Source: Acanthacorydalis orientalis (lineage: Eukaryota > Arthropoda > Insecta > Megaloptera > Corydalidae). From it: a stretch of DNA of 64,000 nucleotides. The notes under the pieces are model-generated. The model had not been told where the DNA came from. It saw nothing but the letters and a program-made list of their open reading frames with translations, and did no database searches. Made by a program: the position numbers and the translations under genes. The stretch lies in assembly GCA_034766995.1 (NCBI GenBank), contig CM068322.1, positions 7,156,589 through 7,220,588 on the forward strand. Direction: 5' to 3'. Below are positions 58,260 through 64,000 of the stretch, piece by piece (within the stretch, counting starts at the first letter, position 1; each line of letters begins with the position of its first letter).

Positions 58260-60300
58260 CTTAATATGTGTATGCAAATAATATGCGTGACTTCGCATAA
58301 AAATACACAAAGACAATAATAAAAACAAATTATTTTTCATTAAAAAAAAACTAAGGAAATTAATTTCGAATGCTTGTAACAACACGAGAGTAATTGTATA
58401 GATTTTTTATTTGGTCATTTTATACATACATTCTTGATAACTTTCAACAGTATTCAAAGTATCAAATTTAACTAATTTATTTTTATCATTTTTGATCATC
58501 CAATTGTATATGGTTTGCTAATATTTTTTTTCTAACTAATACAGAAAATAAATGTGGCGATCTTGTTTACGGTGATTATATTTTGTGTAGAATTTTATAA
58601 AAATATATACACTATAATAGTACATCTAATATCTAGATTGATAAAAAAATGTCATTTTTTTATTTCATATATAACTGTCTACCGCTTGAACTATTCACTT
58701 TTGACGAAATACAAGTAACAATTTTGGAATTTCCTATTCTTATTCTTAGAGAATTGCACGACATTTGAGACTCTGTCCTCACATTTTCAATACTGGGAAC
58801 AAGAGCTCATGATTTATATTACTGGAAAATTTAAATTTATCAAGAATCAGGGTTGTTTTCGTAAAAAATTTAAAAAAAATTACTACCTTCCTCTCTGACG
58901 AAGTCATATCTACAAATCAGTAAGCAAAAATAAAGAATGCCTTTGAAGCTATTCTTTTTATTGGCAGTATATAATGGTTAAAGACGACCAACTCATCAAT
59001 AATCCTCTCAGTCTTCGACGTTTATCCCAAATATCCTGTACAGAGAGTTAGTACTTTACAATGGCACTATTTTTAGACACGTCATTAGGTGTTAGTCCAT
59101 ACAGGATCCACATCCAATGATATGCAGAATGAGGGTAAAAAAGAGTATGCACTCACCTGTAAGTGACGATTTCCATTTAATACCGGGTAGAATGTGTAGA
59201 GATATAACTAATTATTCCTTAGCATAAATCGGTATAGCTCTTAAAGTTCGCACTTATCGAGCATGTTACCAAGGTATTTAGCCTTGTCTATTCATTAAAT
59301 CTAGGACGTTTATCGCAATGAGGTGTCATTGGTCTCATGTTTTCTTAAATGGATCTAAATTGCACCTCTGCACATTTCTTCGCAATTTTTCTCACTTTCT
59401 ATATATGATAATACATTTTAAATTCAAGCAGATGACATTAAAATTTTAAATGGATGTGCTTCATCTACTATAAGTTTATGATTACCACTGTGTTAGCCGT
59501 AAAGCTCTATGCATGGCTTTTGCAGCACATCTCTAACATATAGGTGCAACAATTATCGTTCGCCACTAGGGTTTAATTCAAGTTTACTTTTCGTAACTAT
59601 ATTTTTATTATAATGATTATTAGACAAAATACTAGATATACTTACTAAATCATTACTTTGTAAATGCGTATTTGCAGCTATTTAGATATTTGACGAAATT
59701 AAATTCTGACACTTTTTGTTTCAAGTGATTCGCTAAAAAGTTGGAAAGTATGTGTGATCTTTTTTTTCTTAGAGTTTCAGACATTGATATGCTACTATTT
59801 TTAAATTTAATGCAATTTGTAGAGATGTGAAAAATGATCACATAAACATAGGTTTATATTATTCATTATGTTAAATTGACTTGGTATGTCCCCTCATTTC
59901 CCTTCTTGAAAAAATATATTCCAATAAATTGATATGTTCTTGTTGAAATATTTAACCAAAAAATGTTCATATATGATCGATTTAACTTAGAACAAAGAAA
60001 TTGCTCAATTGAAGATAATTCATTTAGTTATTGATATTAATCAGTTTCAAGTGTACCGCAGTAACCGGAAGACTGGTATAAAATTATTTTTTTGAAGATT
60101 TAATGATTATTTCTAACTATTCGATGATATTTCACTTTAAAGTTTGTCAAAATTCAATAATTATAATTATATTAAGACGAAATTGACTCGAAAACTTATA
60201 GTTCGAAACTAACAACTTTGAGATTGATCATATAACTAATGTTTGCTCTTACTCTTGATCTTCATAAACACGCATCGTTGTTACATATTCATTTAGTTAA
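58260..60300. other. Mixed intergenic DNA, no gene recognised
   Basis: 58670-59560 is more complex than average (GGAACAAGAGCTCATG, CCATACAGGATCCACATCC, TACCGGGTAGAATG). I read both strands for part of it without finding a family. It may be a decayed repeat. Confidence 0.4.
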
Positions 60301-60301
60301 G

Positions 60302-60303
<2 letters not shown>

Positions 60304-60340
<37 letters not shown>
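60304..60340. repeat. (TA)n microsatellite
   Basis: About 18 TA units. Confidence 0.94.
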
Positions 60341-60341
<1 letters not shown>

Positions 60342-60344
60342 AGG

Positions 60345-61320
60345 AGTACATAGCCTTAAGTACATATATGTTTTCATAAATATGTATATGAAAACGAAAT
60401 GAATTATGAAAGATAACTTCATTCTAATATAATAAATGTTTGTTCGGTAATATGGTGTTCACAGTTTGAACTAGGTCAAACTTAAAGAGATTTTAAGTGG
60501 CTGCTTAAGACATTTAAATAAACTGCACAGTTGGATGTATAAATTTTATATAATAAACTATGATAAAACTCGGTCTGCATAACAAAACTTAGTAAGATGA
60601 CGACGTCGTATATTTCTATGTGCACGAAAACTGTTTCTTAGCTATTGGTTTTTGAACATGGCAAGTTATTATGACAATTAAGACGATTTTCTGTGAAGTT
60701 TTATGCGACAGGAAGTTTATTTGAGCTGTTTTCTTATGCACAAGCACAGTTTTAATGTTTTGATGATATATATTGTTGTAGGTTTCGTTGACGTTGAATA
60801 CTTTATACGATTATAGCACAAGTGTACGTTGTTGATGTCGCTAGTTCGAATGTTCGAATGACAGTTTTGTGTATTTTAGAATAATAGTTGTAATGGATGG
60901 TAGTTAGTGTAGATTAAAGTTGAGAAATTGCTTCATTTCTCCACTTTTTCTACTTATTAACTATTTTTACATGTTTTTATTCTAATGTTGCATATGCTGT
61001 GTAAGATATTTTAGCATTTTACTTGCTTATTTTACGATATATAACGTAATGGAATTAAAAAACATAAAATTCACTGCAAGTATTAAAATTTAGTATTAAG
61101 AATATATCAATATTTCATTTACCTCTATAAAAATTCTTATTTAATTCAATATTCAAAATATCCAAAAATTGTCATACGCGCCAATATTATTGGTTTTGTT
61201 CAATTTATTATTGATAATTTTAATTTGTTTAGAAGAACGATTCGGATTTTACGGAAATTGTGTAAAAAATAATTGAAATTTATCGTTATAAATATTGTAT
61301 CAGTGTAAAAGTCTGTATAC
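60345..61320. other. AT-rich spacer, no gene
   Basis: A short self-complementary GACGACGTCGT at 60599-60609 is the only motif noted. Confidence 0.45.
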
Positions 61321-61454
61321 AATTCAATGGGTGGTGTTAAAAGTACCGCACGGGGGCGCTCGTAATTGAAATGAATTTAGGTTATATATCGTTTAACCCG
61401 TTTTCGCGGCAATAAAAAATATTCGGAAGGTATATTTAGACCATCACTTCCAAC

Positions 61455-62305
61455 TATAAAGAAATAGTTTGCCAAATTTCAACTTGGTGATTTTAATCTC
61501 GGAGTTCAATTTCGCACGACGTTGTTGTGCTCTTGTTAGTTGACAGAAGAGTTGACACACTCAACGTTGATAGGTCGGCTGCATTTCGGCATTTAAAGAA
61601 TTTGAGGTCCAAGTAGAAGCTCGATACGTGGGTGCCGCTCACGTTGTCTAAAAAATCAAGTTTGATCGCATCTCTTAGGCAGTTTATTTGCTTGGACACC
61701 TCAACAAAGATCTTTTTTGTATCGGTCGGTGACGGGCGATGAGAAATGGATCCTGTACAATAACGCCCGACTCAATCGAACGTGAAAACAAACGAATGAA
61801 GGTGAAGAACCAGTTTTCAAAGGTAGCTTACACCCGATTAAGGTGTTGCTGTGTGTTTGTAGGGATTGGAAAGGTGTTTATTTTGAGCTGCTTCCATAGG
61901 GGGAGGGGGAACGATTACCATGGAGAAGTACTGTCAACAGTTAACCAAACTGAATGCAGTAATTAAAGAAAAGCGTCAGATTTTGGACAATCAAAAGGGA
62001 GTTATCTTCCACCACGACCAAACGCAAAACTACATAAAGCAAAATTGACTCCAAAAACCGAAACAGTTAAAATGGGAAATCGTATCGCATCCACCGTATT
62101 CCCCGGATATTGAATCTTCGAATTATCGTTTGTTCTGGTCGTTGCAGAACAGTTTAAACGGTAAAAAATGACACTGTGAAAGCCGTCAAAAATAACCTCA
62201 CCGCCTTTTTTTACCGAAAAACCGCGCAGATTTTACGAACTAGGAATCCAGCAGCTGCTTGAGCGTTGGAAAATGATTTCACACAACGGTAGTGAATACA
62301 TTTAA
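61455..62305 (+). pseudogene. Mariner transposase pseudogene (GDFN/GDEKW group)
   Basis: Decayed transposase read across frames: AKFQLGDFNLG, a KLGTWVPLTL linker, DAIKF-equivalent LRQFICLDTSTKIFF, then VTGDEKWILYNNARL with the first Asp intact (about 61727-61770). PIKVLLCVCRDWKGVYFELLP and GVIFHHDQTQNYIK follow, with the second Asp intact but DNARPH altered. KWEIVSHPPYSPDIESSNYRLFWSLQNSLNGK carries Asn where the third Asp is expected. The end GIQQLLERWKMISHNGSEYI and TAA at 62303-62305 is the normal mariner C-terminus. Frameshifts occur at several points. The same broad group as the 8.8 and 17.9 kb relics. Terminal inverted repeats were not located; the ends probably lie within 61.32-62.42 kb. 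Confidence 0.87.
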
Positions 62306-62399
62306 TAATGAAAGAGTTTTCTGCGAAAAATAATCGCCTGAGTTTCCATTTCAAATCGTGTACGAGCTTTTGCGCTGATCGACTATATAAATTAGATAG

Positions 62400-62855
62400 T
62401 ATTTTGTCCTTGTGATTTAGATTCTGGTGAATCAATTAATTATCTGCCACGGCTAATTTTGATTGATAATCCATCTTCTCTACTAGCATATTAACAAACT
62501 ATCTGTGTATGTCTCAAAAGTTGTATTTATCTACTAATCGAAGTATATAAATACATATTGTAAATCATAAACACCAAGACTATCAAGACAATAGCGTAAT
62601 GAAATCATAGCGGTAGAAAAAGAGCGTGAAGTTTACAAAAAATTTTTGGACGTGGAAACTACTATTTTATTGAAAAATAATGTTTGGCGAGCTTTAGCCT
62701 TGCATGTTTGTAATTATTAAATAAACATCTAGGTGATGGATACAACTCTAATAATATTGAACTAATGTAATATATTTTTAAATTGTTTAATTGAATTTTT
62801 CAAAACAATCCAAATTTCTTTTAATTTATTACAATCTCGGTCATCATTTACTGGT
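62400..62855. other. AT-rich spacer, no gene
   Basis: Nothing recognised. Confidence 0.5.
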
Positions 62856-62859
62856 CTCA

Positions 62860-63310
62860 TGTATACGGAGAACTGAGAAAATCGCCACGTCCACATCCGT
62901 GAACTGGAAACAAATTAAACTGTGCTCAAACGATATTTGCAAAATAAATTAATTATACACTCATTACGATAAAGATCTCTCGACCTCGGTGTGCGTATGT
63001 GTGTGCGTTTGAACGCAAACGGCGAGTTACTTAGTCTTACGATAAGAGAACATCGTGTTCATAAATCAAAAGCACCAGATGTGAAATTTCGTCGGACGCG
63101 AATGAATAATTCAGAAACGTTAAGATAAAACCATCGCGAGTCGTTCTGATCGGAGTTAATCGTTACGCATTATTCAAATCGAGTGAGTCTTTAGAAAAAT
63201 GTTTAACGTTCACTTTCTCCGGTTTCCCAATCGGCTCGGATGTATAAACTCGGCTGAAGCTTATTAAGCACAAGAGACAATCGTTTTATAAATGAAAGCA
63301 CATTAAACTT
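62860..63310. promoter_or_regulatory. CpG-bearing island, candidate conserved non-coding element
   Basis: ATCGCCACGTCCACATCCG, TCTCTCGACCTCGGTGTGCG, GTTTGAACGCAAACGGCGAG (with an inverted GTTTG/CAAAC pair), TTTCGTCGGACGCGAATG and AATCGGCTCGG, mixed with ATTAATTATAC and TAATCG sites. No reading frame. Enhancer-like by composition. Confidence 0.42.
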
Positions 63311-64000
63311 GCAAGTATAGATTAAATGAATTACTGATTAATTGCACCGCTTATGTATATAAAACTTTAAGGAGACAGTCGATATAAATCTTTTAGATTT
63401 GAAATTTGATTATTGTTTAATTGAAACAATCTATTGAAAACAATTTTGTTTCAATTATTTCTATGTATTTTGTATTGTCATTTATTTAAATACAATTAAA
63501 TACCTAATATTTTAGCAGTTGTATACATAATTATCTCTAAAGTTTTGTTAATAATTGAAATATTGCTTCTTATTAAAACTTTTTTTTAACTTGGTAGTTC
63601 TTTAAAAGCATTTATAAATAAAGCATTTTTATTATCATATATAAGAAGAGAAACATAAAAACCGCACACATTTTCTTTTAATTCTTTAATGTTTTTTTTG
63701 AATTTTCAAATTGTAATCTTAACCAATTATGACTAGTATCTAAATTCTTTACATTTTTTCATTATAAAATTGTAATATGTCATCTTAATTTTCAGTACCT
63801 TTATAGTATTTCTTCTGTATTTGTTAAAATTAGTTATTATAGTTAAAGGACTGTGATATATCTGAATATCGTTGAAATCGAAATATTACCAGTAAAAAGT
63901 GTTTAAGATAATTTTTTTTCAGTTTTGCGTTATGTAAATAATGAACACAGATTTTTGTTCTCTTTCGAATTGAACAATGGTTTAAGACTTTGTACAATTA
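63311..64000. other. AT-rich right edge, no gene
   Basis: Nothing recognised up to the end of the window. Confidence 0.5.

Noticed and set aside
58670..59560. Possible decayed non-LTR retrotransposon
   Set aside because: Partial reading of the complement gave no RT or endonuclease motif; left as unassigned.

Overview
The window looks like AT-rich, gene-poor nuclear DNA of an insect. I see no single-copy cellular protein-coding gene, rRNA, tRNA, operon, CRISPR array or prokaryotic signal. By eye the sequence is roughly three quarters A+T. It carries more than 30 long (AT)n tracts, many decayed mariner, Tc1, piggyBac, hAT, LTR and non-LTR elements, and a dozen or so short, relatively GC- and CpG-rich patches in otherwise bland DNA. 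The mix of transposons (cecropia/Hsmar1-like mariners, mariners reading GDFN/GDEKW, piggyBac, a hAT tail, an endonuclease fragment of the Helitron/LINE type) fits a holometabolous insect. A hymenopteran (bee or ant) is my best guess, but the order is an inference.

Layout. 0.6-1.5 kb: internally deleted mariner. 1.7-2.3 kb: CpG-rich island. 2.8-3.4 kb: perfect hairpin, two CArG-type boxes and a 42-bp direct repeat. 4.56-5.02 kb: Tc1 remnant. 7.77-7.98 kb: fold-back MITE. 8.8-10.4 kb: two minus-strand mariner remnants. 10.7-15.4 kb: islands and the densest microsatellites. 15.9-16.3 kb: hAT 3' end. 17.9-18.8 kb: mariner. 20.4-21.5 kb: two ~490-bp direct repeats around a 159-bp spacer that recurs at 24.7 kb. 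21.6-22.0 kb: long hairpin and endonuclease-like fragment. 28.1-29.8 kb: minus-strand piggyBac with paired inverted repeats and no catalytic core. 30.7-31.4 kb: non-LTR reverse transcriptase 3' end. 33.4 and 36.9-37.3 kb: further transposase pieces. 39.1 and 51.9 kb: two copies of an LTR-retrotransposon leader with a Lys-tRNA-type primer site. 41.6 kb: triple AP-1 motif. 46.9-48.2 kb: near full-length cecropia-type mariner. 50.8-58.3 kb: three short mariners, which with the 9.9 kb copy make a four-member family. 61.4-62.3 kb: last mariner.

None of the transposases looks functional. Each has lost catalytic residues, carries stops or frameshifts, or lacks whole domains. The most coherent unusual signal is the four-copy family of ~545-577 bp mariners, each with TA target duplications and both termini, keeping only the N-terminal DNA-binding part of transposase. 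The islands at about 1.7, 10.7, 15.1, 25.8, 32.4, 40.8, 41.6, 46.1, 49.2, 53.4, 56.7 and 62.9 kb are best explained as candidate conserved non-coding (enhancer-like) elements in a gene desert or giant intron. That can only be tested by cross-species alignment.
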